A stretch of DNA of 64,000 nt from Staphylococcus sp. Lineage in GTDB: Bacteria > Bacteroidota > Bacteroidia > Bacteroidales > Muribaculaceae. The notes under the pieces were generated by a model. The model made no database searches. It was not told where the DNA came from and saw only the letters and a program-made list of their open reading frames with translations. Shown here one piece after another: positions 35,652 through 43,874 of the stretch; positions within the stretch are counted from its first letter, which is position 1, and every line of letters begins with the position of its first letter. Position numbers and translations under genes: made by a program. The stretch covers positions 391,331-455,330 of the forward strand of contig JAMPDC010000001.1 in assembly GCA_023665865.1 (NCBI GenBank), written 5' to 3'.

Positions 35652-36845
35652 ATGAATCCAGTTAAAATCGATAATATGCTTATAGTCTATCCTGAAAGAT
35701 TCATTCAGTCAAGCGGCGGAATACTCGATGAGGATACAGATATTATATTCCCGAAAGGAGAAAAGGTCAGGACATTTTTCAGTGTTGGAATGGGGCTTTT
35801 TGCTGTTGAAAAAATCAATGACGTCAGCATCGTCTATGATTGTGGGAGTTTACCGAAAATACAGAGAGTCAACAATGCAGTTAACCGTATCAAGGGACCA
35901 TTTCACAATCTACCGCTTGTGGCTGCCACTCACGATGGCACACCCAAAATAGACATTCTGTTCATCTCTCATTTTCATCTTGACCATATCAATGGCATAA
36001 AGGCGCTTCTGACTACATGCAAAGTCAGCTGTGTCATACTACCTATGTTGCCGACTCTGTCAAGATTCATGAATTATATCATAAACAGGGGAAATGATCG
36101 GATGCGTGATTTTTTCGTCGACCCTGTCAGCTATCTCCACAACCTGTCACCATCGTCAAAAATTATTACTGTTGAGATGCCTGACGATGACATCTTACCT
36201 GACCACCGAATGGACAATGACGAACCAAAAGAAAGAAAAATTGATGAGCGCGCCACGACTATCCAAGAACTGAAAGAAACAATAAGCCCGATTTATTCTT
36301 TCAGTCTCAATGCAAATCCGGAATGGATATATCGTATCTTCAACCCAAAACTTCTTAGCATCCATGAAGAGCAACAGATCTTGACATCGCTTGGATTGGA
36401 CAGTGGGGCTAAGTTCTCAGACCTTGAAAAGAAATGGATAAGCGATCCGACTGCCTTTCCCCGTGCCCTGAATGCTGTCGGAATAGAAAATAGCAAATTT
36501 AATGAATATAGCATGTGTCTTTGGACCGGTACCGGATGTGCCACAGACGGCTGTCTGTTTCTTGGCGACTATAATGCAAAAATCCGAGATAAAATGGCAG
36601 CCTTAAAATCTGCGTATGCCGATGTGTGGGAGAAAACAGAAATAGTGCAGTTGCCCCACCACGGATCCACACTTAACTTTTCAAAGGATCTTGTAATCAA
36701 AGGCGCAGCTCACCTGATCTCTCATGCCGATCAGCCATACAGCCGTAATCAGCCAAAACCTGCTGGCGTTATGGATAAAATAAAGCAAATGTACGAGACC
36801 GTCTATACGACGTTCGAACATGATGTCATATTCTCTGTAGGATAA
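35652..36845 (+). CDS. Metallo-beta-lactamase-fold hydrolase, lone and AT-rich
   Basis: 397 residues, no signal peptide. The first metal motif is SHFHLDH (about 109-115); later ligands are likely the Asp of FLGDYN and the His pair of LPHHGS, an arrangement as in ComEC-like or nuclease-type MBL proteins. An insertion of about 120 residues separates the halves. The substrate is unknown. The DNA is visibly richer in A and T, and uses AT-ending codons more, than the flanking genes. The gene sits beside tRNA-Thr, so it may have been acquired by transfer. Related MBL proteins occur in some multi-gene defence modules, but no partner gene is present here. Confidence 0.75.
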   Translation: MNPVKIDNMLIVYPERFIQSSGGILDEDTDIIFPKGEKVRTFFSVGMGLFAVEKINDVSIVYDCGSLPKIQRVNNAVNRIKGPFHNLPLVAATHDGTPKIDILFISHFHLDHINGIKALLTTCKVSCVILPMLPTLSRFMNYIINRGNDRMRDFFVDPVSYLHNLSPSSKIITVEMPDDDILPDHRMDNDEPKERKIDERATTIQELKETISPIYSFSLNANPEWIYRIFNPKLLSIHEEQQILTSLGLDSGAKFSDLEKKWISDPTAFPRALNAVGIENSKFNEYSMCLWTGTGCATDGCLFLGDYNAKIRDKMAALKSAYADVWEKTEIVQLPHHGSTLNFSKDLVIKGAAHLISHADQPYSRNQPKPAGVMDKIKQMYETVYTTFEHDVIFSVG

Positions 36846-36857
36846 TTATCTTAATAT

Positions 36858-36901
36858 AAAAGAAGATAGGCAGCTACAAATTGGGCTGTCTATCTTCTTT
36901 T
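36858..36901 (+). terminator. Terminator of the MBL-fold gene
   Basis: AAAGAAGATAGGCAGC pairs, with one G-T wobble, with GCTGTCTATCTTCTTT; the right arm runs into a T-rich stretch. Confidence 0.8.
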
Positions 36902-36907
36902 CTTCTG

Positions 36908-36980
36908 AGCCGCGAGCGGGGCTCGAACCCGCGACCTTTTCGTTACGAATGAAATGCTCTACCAACTGAGCTATTGCGGC
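36908..36980 (-). tRNA. tRNA-Thr (anticodon CGU)
   Basis: 73 nt without encoded CCA. The D-arm reads AGCTCAGTTGGTAGAGC, the anticodon loop TTCGTAA (CGT, threonine ACG codons) and the T-arm GCGGGTTCGAGCCCCGC; the discriminator is T. The acceptor stem GCCGCAA/TCGCGGC has one A-C mismatch at the sixth pair, and the anticodon stem TTTCA/CGAAA has an A-C at its loop end. The cloverleaf is otherwise complete. Confidence 0.9.
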
Positions 36981-37080
36981 TGATTACTAAATACAAATAT
37001 AATTCAAATTGTCATTGTGACTCCAGTCGGCTATCTTTATGGGAAAGAAGGTTTGATTGACCGACCGGTTTTTACGGATG

Positions 37081-37111
37081 CAAAGGTAGCAATTTTCTTA
37101 TTTTCCACCAA
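37081..37111 (-). promoter_or_regulatory. Probable promoter of tRNA-Thr
   Basis: On the minus strand TTG (37111-37109), 20 bp, TACCTTTG (37088-37081). It overlaps the 3' end of the DUF4270 gene. A second -7 match, TATATTTG, lies at 37001-36994, closer to the tRNA but with no -33 element. Confidence 0.5.
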
Positions 37112-38522
37112 GAGTCTGCTTGGAGAAAGTGAATTTTATCTTTGCTTTGTCAAAGTCGAGCGTAGCCATCACGGGTTCTGTCACATAGGGGGTGATTGAA
37201 CTTACGGTTGAGCTTGTAGAACCATAACCATAGCCATAGCCCCACCATGAATTAGACGACGAACTGTTGACATAAAACGAAACCAAAGCGGGACAGATCA
37301 CAAACTCCTCATCCTCCGCGTCAACATCTCCACGCTCCATGATATCTACGATATATTCGCGCATAGACGAGAAGGTGTAGCTTTTGGTAGTGGAGTTGTA
37401 GGATGCATAAAACGATGATATGTCATCGTTGATCTGTGTTCCGGAGAAAAATTTCTCCTTGTCTTTCTTCTTGACCAGAAGGACGTAGGGGGGAGGTGTC
37501 AGTCCATAGTCATTTTCAATTTCCTTGACAGGTATTGAGAATGAAAGCGAGTTGATGACCGACAGCGAACCGCTCTGAGCCTTGTAGCGCGAGATGATTT
37601 CTGATGCCGGGAATTTAAACTCTACCTCATAGCCGATGGGGCCTACGAGCAACGACTCTCCGGCGTTGGCCATCTGACGGAGATCGTCGGCCATGGTGTA
37701 GGAGATATTGTTGTTAGAGATGATCTCAGGGGTCACCGCAAGATAGGTTTTCGACTTGTCGATGATGGTGTCGCGTGTGGTACCCTCGATCTTGGAGACG
37801 GTGTGGTAATACACATTGATCATATTACGCACTACGCGAGTGACGCGGCCTGAACCAAACGAGTTGGCGATGTAGAGTCCCGGAAACCATTTTGCAAAAG
37901 CCTGAGGAGTTTCGAAAACGGAAGGGTCGGTGTCGTATTGGGTGATGAGACTGCGGCCGATCTCATTGGGGAGCTTGACGTAGATATCCTTATAGATATT
38001 GCCCGATTCGTCGGCCGAGACACCCGCTGCGCCATCAATAAGGCCGGAATATGTCACCGAGCCGATAGGATTGGCGCTGTCATAATAGCCGGCAGGATTG
38101 AAGTCGCTGTAGATGGGCGATGGAAGCGCTTTGACAAGCGGGTAGACAGTGATCCCCATCGGGACGATGGAGTCGCCGGCGAAACCATTCTTATACATCG
38201 ATAGCACGAGCTTGACCGAATCGACATAGTCGGGTTTCACATTGACTGTATCAATAGTCGCAGCCGGCATATACTGGCAGACGACATCACTGTTGAGAGC
38301 GCCGTAGCCCTTGGCGTCAATGGCTCCGAGAAGCTGAAGGACAGTGCGCGAGGGCACAAAATCATTCCTTACAGCGTGGCCCGACACTGTATATGTCGAG
38401 TCAATCACGATTTCCACCTCGTCCTGGACCAGACTGCTGCCGGTAGTGGTGACAGACTCGTCACACGATACCATACAGGTCGCAGCCAGAAGTCCGGCAG
38501 AGAGCAGAGCTGTTTTTTTCAT
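37098..38522 (-). CDS. DUF4270-family lipoprotein
   Basis: 474 residues. A signal peptide ends in the lipobox VSC near residue 20, with DESVTTTGSSL after the lipidated Cys. The body matches DUF4270 proteins as I remember them: repeated VDSVKLVLSMY-like and GSVTYSG stretches and a late block with SSWWGYGYGYGS. Function unknown; it is expected at the outer membrane. It lies 29 bp after the glycogen synthase-like gene, an arrangement also found in Bacteroides, so the two are probably cotranscribed. Confidence 0.8.
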   Translation of the reverse strand: MKKTALLSAGLLAATCMVSCDESVTTTGSSLVQDEVEIVIDSTYTVSGHAVRNDFVPSRTVLQLLGAIDAKGYGALNSDVVCQYMPAATIDTVNVKPDYVDSVKLVLSMYKNGFAGDSIVPMGITVYPLVKALPSPIYSDFNPAGYYDSANPIGSVTYSGLIDGAAGVSADESGNIYKDIYVKLPNEIGRSLITQYDTDPSVFETPQAFAKWFPGLYIANSFGSGRVTRVVRNMINVYYHTVSKIEGTTRDTIIDKSKTYLAVTPEIISNNNISYTMADDLRQMANAGESLLVGPIGYEVEFKFPASEIISRYKAQSGSLSVINSLSFSIPVKEIENDYGLTPPPYVLLVKKKDKEKFFSGTQINDDISSFYASYNSTTKSYTFSSMREYIVDIMERGDVDAEDEEFVICPALVSFYVNSSSSNSWWGYGYGYGSTSSTVSSITPYVTEPVMATLDFDKAKIKFTFSKQTLGGK

Positions 38523-38551
38523 TTATTTGTCTATGGGGGTTAGAGAGCGTT

Positions 38552-39376
38552 TTAATCCTCTTCCTCGCCAAGGAGAGAACGATAGAATTCTGTATATTGC
38601 GCCGATCGTCCCTTCTCACCGTTATAGGGAAGGAAAGGCTTTCCGGAAGCTTTGGCATAGTCGACCAGTGCCGGATCAACATCGTCAGTGACCTGGATTA
38701 TGGCGTCGGCATAGTCCATGGCCAGACGGTTGAGAGTGGCGAAATCAACCGGCTCGTCGCCAAGCGCTGCAAGATCCTCCTTGGCAAACTCGCTCATGAG
38801 CAGTTTCTCAACGAAACGCGGGTCAAGTGTGCCTTCGAATTTTTCAGGCTGAAGCGCATAGACGATCTTGGAGTCGCGGAAAGTGGGATCGTCGGCATAC
38901 TTGCGGCGCAGATATAACGGCGCGAGAGCCGCCACCCAGCCGCTGCAGTGAATCACCGCAGGCTGCCATCTGAGCTTCTTGACTGTTTCGGCAACACCCA
39001 TGGTGAAAAACATCACGCGCTCGTCGTTGTCGGCAGCGAGCAGATCCGTCTCAAGACCTTTGACCGACATCGGCTGGAAATAGTCGTCGTTATCAATAAA
39101 ATAGACCTGCATCCTCGAGGGCAGAAGTGTGGCCACTTTGATGATGAGGGGATGGTCTGTGTCATCAATGATAAGATTCATCCCCGAAAGCCGTATGACC
39201 TCGTGAAGCTGGTTGCGGCGCTCGTTGATGCAACCATATTTCGGCGTGAAGGTTCTCACTTCGAATTCTTTGCCGTGAATGCCTTGGGGAATGTCACGAC
39301 CAAGCACCGACATAGACGTGTCCGGCAGATAGGGCGCGACTTCCTGTGAGATGAATAGAACTTTTTTTGACTCCAT
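38552..39376 (-). CDS. Half-length glycogen/starch synthase-like protein (GT5 N-terminal domain)
   Basis: 274 residues, about half of a GT5 synthase. It has the N-terminal Rossmann fold (VLFISQEVAPYL, then FIDNDDYFQ and VIHCSGWVAALAPLYL, related to the synthase HxHDWQ region) but not the C-terminal GT-B half. The ADP-glucose-binding KxGG loop near the N-terminus is missing: the protein reads PDTSMSVLGRDIPQ instead. It is therefore unlikely to make glycogen alone. Similar short proteins occur widely in Bacteroidetes next to DUF4270 genes. The role is unknown. Confidence 0.8.
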   Translation of the reverse strand: MESKKVLFISQEVAPYLPDTSMSVLGRDIPQGIHGKEFEVRTFTPKYGCINERRNQLHEVIRLSGMNLIIDDTDHPLIIKVATLLPSRMQVYFIDNDDYFQPMSVKGLETDLLAADNDERVMFFTMGVAETVKKLRWQPAVIHCSGWVAALAPLYLRRKYADDPTFRDSKIVYALQPEKFEGTLDPRFVEKLLMSEFAKEDLAALGDEPVDFATLNRLAMDYADAIIQVTDDVDPALVDYAKASGKPFLPYNGEKGRSAQYTEFYRSLLGEEED

Positions 39377-39470
39377 GCAGGGGTTAGTTAGTCTTAGCGA
39401 ACTCTTCCGGTCAAAGTGCCCTGACGGGGCGAACTCTGCGGGGAGGTTCTTTGTTATGTGATTTGGATTG

Positions 39471-39478
39471 CAAAGTTA
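39471..39478 (-). promoter_or_regulatory. -7 element for the GT5-like/DUF4270 pair
   Basis: TAACTTTG on the minus strand, about 95 bp before the ATG. A TTG at 39507-39505 is too far for a standard -33 element. Confidence 0.45.
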
Positions 39479-39583
39479 CGAATTATTTTTCATTTTTCCC
39501 ACCCCAAGCGTGCTTTAAGAGCAACTTTTCGACCAAATGCCACTAAATATCCGCGTGAGCGCAGGCTTTTAGGCATCTAAAAT

Positions 39584-39614
39584 TTTGAAATCAGCCGGAA
39601 AATTACTACCTTTG
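39584..39614 (+). promoter_or_regulatory. Promoter of rpoD
   Basis: TTTG (39584-39587), 19 bp, TACCTTTG (39607-39614), 26 bp before the ATG. Confidence 0.7.
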
Positions 39615-39640
39615 CACGAATTATCTGCTATAAGTAGAAC

Positions 39641-40501
39641 ATGAGACAATTAAAAATCACAAAATCAATCACCAACCGTGAAAGCGCCTCGCTCGACAAA
39701 TTCCTTCAGGAAATAGGTCGAGAAGAGCTCATCTCCGTCGAGGAGGAGGTGGAGCTCGCCCAGCGTATTCACCAGGGAGATCAAAGAGCTCTCGACAAGC
39801 TCGTCCGTGCCAACCTCCGCTTCGTTGTGTCAGTAGCAAAGCAATACCAGAACCAGGGACTCAGCCTCCCCGACCTCATCAACGAAGGCAATCTCGGCTT
39901 GATTAAAGCGGCACAGAAGTTTGACGAGACCCGTGGTTTCAAGTTCATCTCCTACGCGGTGTGGTGGATCCGACAGTCAATCCTCCAGGCACTCGCAGAG
40001 CAGAGCCGTATTGTCCGCCTGCCACTCAATCAGGTCGGCTCGCTCAACAAAATCAGTAAAGCCCTCTCTAAGTTTGAACAGGAAAACGAGCGTCGCCCCT
40101 CTCCCGAAGAGCTCGCCGAAAAGCTCGATGTTCCCGTCGACAAGATCGCCGACACTCTCAAGGTGTCGGGCCGACACATCTCTGTCGACGCTCCTTTCGT
40201 TGAGGGCGAGGACAATAGCCTCCTCGATGTGCTTACAAACGACGACTCCCCTATGGCCGACGCGACTCTCACACAGGAATCACTCTCGAAAGAAGTGGAA
40301 CGCGCCCTCAAGCAGCTCCACGACCGCGAGCGCGAGATCCTCAAGATGTTTTTCGGCATAGGTTGTCAGGAAATGACCCTCGAAGAAATCGGAGCCAAAT
40401 TTGATCTCACACGCGAACGCGTACGTCAGATCAAGGAAAAGGCAATCCGTCGGCTCAAAGGTCAGAAAAGCCACTTGCTCAAAGCCTATCTCGGCCAGTA
40501 A
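39641..40501 (+). CDS. rpoD: RNA polymerase primary sigma factor, sigma-70 family
   Basis: 286 residues, much shorter than E. coli RpoD because region 1.1 and the non-conserved region are absent, as in other Bacteroidetes. Region 1.2 begins [14 protein letters not shown]; region 2 has the core-binding and -10-reading stretch [17 protein letters not shown]...[15 protein letters not shown]; region 4.2 ends with [28 protein letters not shown]. It directs transcription from the TTTG/TAnnTTTG promoters seen throughout this window. It is autonomous, with its own promoter and a hairpin downstream. Confidence 0.95.
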   Translation: MRQLKITKSITNRESASLDKFLQEIGREELISVEEEVELAQRIHQGDQRALDKLVRANLRFVVSVAKQYQNQGLSLPDLINEGNLGLIKAAQKFDETRGFKFISYAVWWIRQSILQALAEQSRIVRLPLNQVGSLNKISKALSKFEQENERRPSPEELAEKLDVPVDKIADTLKVSGRHISVDAPFVEGEDNSLLDVLTNDDSPMADATLTQESLSKEVERALKQLHDREREILKMFFGIGCQEMTLEEIGAKFDLTRERVRQIKEKAIRRLKGQKSHLLKAYLGQ

Positions 40502-40545
40502 CCCTCCGGGATTACAATCAAAGGCTACAAAAAGACAACAACACC

Positions 40546-40576
40546 TAAGGCCGCGGGGCGTTTCCTCGCGGCCTTA
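40546..40576 (+). terminator. Hairpin after rpoD
   Basis: TAAGGCCGCG (40546-40555) pairs with CGCGGCCTTA (40567-40576). No T run follows, so termination may be partial and the DUF4861 gene may be read through. Confidence 0.5.
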
Positions 40577-40609
40577 AATCTAAACCATAATCACTATCCC
40601 ACATCTTTT

Positions 40610-41773
40610 ATGCTCGCGCTTTCACTATTGCTATCGCTGACAGTGACCGTCAGCAACCCAAGCCCGACTCCACGCGAGGCTGTCCCGGTCGTGGTTCCTG
40701 TCGGCCAAAATGGAAAAGAAATCAACTCAGTCACCATCAAGGGCCGCCCCGACATCCCCTGGCAGCTCGACGACCTGAACGACGACGGTATCGCTGACGA
40801 ACTCGCATTTCTCGTCGATCTGAAGCCAAATGCCACCGAGACCTACACCATCAATCTCTCATCGGCGCCTTCAACAAGCTCATTCACCCCGGGAACATAC
40901 GCCTACATCCGTCTCAACGACAAAGGCAAAAAATATCCCAAGATACAGGCCATAGCCTTCCCCGGTGACACCGACAACAAGCAGATGTATGGAAGCATCT
41001 ACGGACATGGTGCAGTGCTTGAAGGCCTCTACAACGCCATACGCGTCTACATGGACAACCGCCAGAGCGTAGACCTCTACACAAAACAGACTCCTAAGCT
41101 CGAACTCGCCACGACAGCCTTCTACACCACGCGCCAGCAGCTTGACGAAGGCTATGGCCGCGACGTCCTCTGGGCAGGCTCATCGGTCGCACTCGGATCA
41201 TTCAGAGGCTATCAGCAAGGCAATCCGGTGACTATCGACACCGTCACCACCCGCTCCCAACGGCTTCTGACCACCGGTCCGGTCCGCTCCATTATCGAGA
41301 TACAGGACCGTGGCTGGGTTTACAACGGCCGCCCCATCGACATGCGCCAACGCTACACCGTCTATGCCGGTCACCGCGACTATGACGTTGAGGTCAAACT
41401 CTCCGGCGCCTCCGCCTCCGATATCTTCTGCACCGGCATACAGAAACTTGCTGAAAACAACGAGGGCTTCCTGACTCCGCAGGGTCTCGCCGGAAGCTGG
41501 GGTGAGAATACCCCCGACAAAAACATGGCAGATATCACCGACACAGTCGGACTCGGTATCTTCGTGGCTTCCCCCTATCTTAAATCGGTAAAAGAAGACG
41601 AACTCAACTACCTCACGCTCCTGAACCCTGACAAAAACGGCATCATCCGCTATAGCTTTATCGCCGGAGGCAAGCGTGACACCACCTCGCCGCAGTCGGC
41701 CGACGAATGGTTTAAATATCTCCGTTCATGGCAGAAGGAGAAAGCCAGTCCTGTGAAAATACGAGTGAAATAA
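40610..41773 (+). CDS. DUF4861-family protein
   Basis: 387 residues with a short hydrophobic N-terminus (MLALSLLLSLTVTVS) that may be a signal peptide. The body matches DUF4861 as I remember it, a beta-sandwich family often found near polysaccharide-utilisation genes. Stretches such as QLDDLNDDGIADELAFLVDL, YGHGAVLEG and VYAGHRDYDVEVKLSG look like carbohydrate-active-enzyme folds. No catalytic role is established to my knowledge. It has rpoD upstream and its own terminator downstream. Confidence 0.7.
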   Translation: MLALSLLLSLTVTVSNPSPTPREAVPVVVPVGQNGKEINSVTIKGRPDIPWQLDDLNDDGIADELAFLVDLKPNATETYTINLSSAPSTSSFTPGTYAYIRLNDKGKKYPKIQAIAFPGDTDNKQMYGSIYGHGAVLEGLYNAIRVYMDNRQSVDLYTKQTPKLELATTAFYTTRQQLDEGYGRDVLWAGSSVALGSFRGYQQGNPVTIDTVTTRSQRLLTTGPVRSIIEIQDRGWVYNGRPIDMRQRYTVYAGHRDYDVEVKLSGASASDIFCTGIQKLAENNEGFLTPQGLAGSWGENTPDKNMADITDTVGLGIFVASPYLKSVKEDELNYLTLLNPDKNGIIRYSFIAGGKRDTTSPQSADEWFKYLRSWQKEKASPVKIRVK

Positions 41774-41803
41774 TCACATAGGCCACCATTACCATCACCC
41801 ACC

Positions 41804-41844
41804 ACACCCGGCACCGCGTCTGAGACGCAGCGCCGGGTGTTTTT
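41804..41844 (+). terminator. Terminator after the DUF4861 gene
   Basis: ACACCCGGC (41804-41812) pairs with GCCGGGTGT (41832-41840) around an inner GCGTC/GACGC stem, followed by a T run. Confidence 0.85.
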
Positions 41845-41864
41845 CATCGCACCGGTCAAATATA

Positions 41865-41896
41865 TTTGCATTTTCCATAGCAATGACTTAACTTTG
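41865..41896 (+). promoter_or_regulatory. Promoter of the thiamine operon
   Basis: TTTG (41865-41868), 20 bp, TAACTTTG (41889-41896), a full consensus match. The transcript would start near 41903, immediately before the riboswitch. Confidence 0.75.
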
Positions 41897-41905
41897 CAGC
41901 GACAA

Positions 41906-41982
41906 AGGGGTGCGTCTCCCTCAACGGGAACGCTGAGATGATACCCTCCGAACCTGATGCGGTTAGTACCGCCGAAGGGATT
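41906..41982 (+). promoter_or_regulatory. TPP riboswitch (THI element)
   Basis: The conserved THI-box core is present in order: GGGGTGC, CTGAGATGATACCC, GAACCTGAT, GGTTAGTACC and GAAGGGA. It binds thiamine pyrophosphate in the nascent mRNA and lowers expression of the thi genes that follow. Confidence 0.93.
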
Positions 41983-42172
41983 GCATTAGACTGTATGGCA
42001 GCCGTCAGAGCTTTCTACGTGAGAAGAAACGCAAGTCCGGCGCCAACATTCGCCGGATTTCCATCGGGCACCGTGCCTCAACGGCACCACATTGTTGCCA
42101 ACCAATCAAGTCCGGACACGTGTTATCTCCATCGCTTTGTCGCAGAATCTTTTTTTCTAACGCACGACATCG
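41983..42172 (+). promoter_or_regulatory. Expression platform of the TPP riboswitch
   Basis: 190 nt between aptamer and thiD. AGTCCGGCG (42034-42042) can pair with CGCCGGATT (42051-42059) in a terminator-like hairpin with a weak T run. The 9-mer CAAGTCCGG occurs twice (42032-42040 and 42107-42115), so the CCGGATT arm has two possible partners. A second hairpin CGTGCC/GGCACC lies at about 42070-42087. No gene is seen here. Confidence 0.45.
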
Positions 42173-43003
42173 ATGAGAACATATTACCCAACACTTACAA
42201 TAGCCGGCTCCGACAGCTCAGGAGGCGCAGGCATCCAGGCCGACATCAAGACCATGTCAGCCATCGGTTGCTACGCGATGTCGGTAATCACATCCATCAC
42301 CGCCCAAAACACCACAGGCGTCCGCTCCATAATGCCGGTCTCAGCAGATATCGTGGCCGACCAGATCGACATGGTGATGACCGATATCCCTCCCCTGGCA
42401 ACTAAAATCGGCATGCTCTGCAATGCCGCCGTTGCAACAGCCGTGGCCGACCGTCTCGCCCACTACAATCCTGCAAATCTTATTGTCGACCCTGTGATGA
42501 TGTCGACCTCCGGCACCATGCTTCTTGAAGAAGATGCCGTCGAGGTGCTTGTCAAAAAAATCTTCCCCCTCGCCCTGCTGATCACACCCAACCGCATGGA
42601 GGCCGAAGCCCTCACGGGAGAGACAGATCCCGACCGCCAGATCAAACGCTTCCGCGAACTGACTCCGGCAAATATCTTGCTGAAAGGGGGCGACTCCGAC
42701 AGGACCGATTTCAAAATAGACATCCTAAGCATCAGTGCCACCGGCGACCTAATGGAACTGAAAGCCGACGCCATCACAACCTCCAACACCCACGGCACCG
42801 GATGCACACTCTCTTCAGCAATAGCCTCATATCTGGCCCTCGGCAATAGCCTGACCGATGCCGTCAGACTCGGCAAGCTCTACATCACCCGCGCGCTCGA
42901 GGAGGGCTCATGGGTAACAACCGGAAAAGGCCATGGTCCGGTCAACCACTTCTTCTCGCCTCGCCGACTCAAAAACTTCAACCCTAACAGGAAGAAAATA
43001 TAA
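42173..43003 (+). CDS. thiD: Hydroxymethylpyrimidine/phosphomethylpyrimidine kinase
   Basis: 276 residues. It phosphorylates HMP and then HMP-P to give the pyrimidine diphosphate half of thiamine. The ribokinase-fold signatures are TIAGSDSSGGAGIQADIKT at the N-terminus and TSNTHGTGCTLSSAIASYLALG, the ATP-binding and catalytic loop, near the C-terminus. It is the first gene after the riboswitch, whereas Bacteroides thi operons as I recall them start with thiS. Confidence 0.93.
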   Translation: MRTYYPTLTIAGSDSSGGAGIQADIKTMSAIGCYAMSVITSITAQNTTGVRSIMPVSADIVADQIDMVMTDIPPLATKIGMLCNAAVATAVADRLAHYNPANLIVDPVMMSTSGTMLLEEDAVEVLVKKIFPLALLITPNRMEAEALTGETDPDRQIKRFRELTPANILLKGGDSDRTDFKIDILSISATGDLMELKADAITTSNTHGTGCTLSSAIASYLALGNSLTDAVRLGKLYITRALEEGSWVTTGKGHGPVNHFFSPRRLKNFNPNRKKI

Positions 43004-43027
43004 GGACACCTCTAATTTCCAACAAGC

Positions 43028-43228
43028 ATGGAAGTCACCATCAACGGACTCACACTCCAACTCCCGACCGGCTCCACTCTCAGCGACGCTCTCGATGCCC
43101 GTTGCATCCCATCTACCGGCATAGCCACAGCGGTCAACGGCAAGGTTGTCCCGGCGGTCAACCGCAGTTCATGTCTGCTCGCCGAAGGGGACAACGTCGT
43201 AATCATCAAAGCCTTCTACGGAGGCTGA
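43028..43228 (+). CDS. thiS: Sulfur carrier protein ThiS
   Basis: 66 residues, ubiquitin-like, ending in the Gly-Gly (KAFYGG) that is adenylated and turned into a thiocarboxylate to feed thiazole synthesis. ATAVNGKVVPAV and LAEGDNVVIIKAF are typical. It lies 24 bp after thiD. The adenylating partner ThiF is not encoded in this operon or elsewhere in the window. Confidence 0.93.
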   Translation: MEVTINGLTLQLPTGSTLSDALDARCIPSTGIATAVNGKVVPAVNRSSCLLAEGDNVVIIKAFYGG

Positions 43229-43268
43229 GACCACGCTCCATTAACCTCCACCACACAGACATCCCGAC

Positions 43269-43850
43269 ATGATCAGAATAGCAATCACCCCGGAATATCC
43301 CGACGAGACAAGCGAGCCACTTCTCGTGCGTGAAATCCTCGATGCCGGCTGGGACCGCGTGCATCTGCGCCATCCCTCGGCCTCACTCTCCGATATGCGA
43401 CGTCTGATCGAAGCTATCCCTCAGAGACTACATGCCCGCCTCGTCATCCACGGTCATTTCGATCTCTGCAACCACTTCAACCTCGGTGGCCTCCATCTCA
43501 ATCGCCGTTGTCCGACGCCTCCGCCACTCTACCGCGGTCCTCTCAGCCGTTCATGCCACAACGTCAGGGAAATAATTGAGAACCGCGGCCTCTCCTATGC
43601 GACCCTTAGTCCTATCTTCGACAGCATCTCGAAGTCGGGCTACTCTTCTCCCTTCACCCCCGACGACCTCAGCAGACTCACCGATGCGTCTATACCGGTG
43701 ATTGCACTCGGAGGTGTCACGACCGAACGCTTACCACTCCTCAAACGTTACAATTTCAGCGGATTTGCCATGCTCGGCGCTCTGCCTTGGGGAGAGACTC
43801 CCGCCGCGATGCGCAGATTTGCCCGATCTGTCATCTCAATAAATCAGTAA
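43269..43850 (+). CDS. ThiE/TenI-like protein, divergent thiamine phosphate synthase paralogue
   Basis: 193 residues, TIM-barrel fold of the ThiE/TenI family. The ThiE pyrophosphate-binding pattern is degraded: RVHLRHPSAS replaces the QLRxK region and IHGHFDLC replaces INDxxDLA. GLHLNRR, ATLSPIF and VIALGGV are kept. TenI of Bacillus is a thiazole tautomerase rather than a synthase; this protein is better placed there, which is an inference. The true ThiE follows 24 bp downstream. Confidence 0.75.
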   Translation: MIRIAITPEYPDETSEPLLVREILDAGWDRVHLRHPSASLSDMRRLIEAIPQRLHARLVIHGHFDLCNHFNLGGLHLNRRCPTPPPLYRGPLSRSCHNVREIIENRGLSYATLSPIFDSISKSGYSSPFTPDDLSRLTDASIPVIALGGVTTERLPLLKRYNFSGFAMLGALPWGETPAAMRRFARSVISINQ

Positions 43851-43874
43851 AATAAACATAACACCTATATATCT

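Noticed and set aside
35535-36980. Genomic island or prophage at tRNA-Thr
   Set aside because: Only one AT-rich gene is present, without integrase or a visible copy of the tRNA 3' end on the other side; kept only as a possible single-gene transfer.
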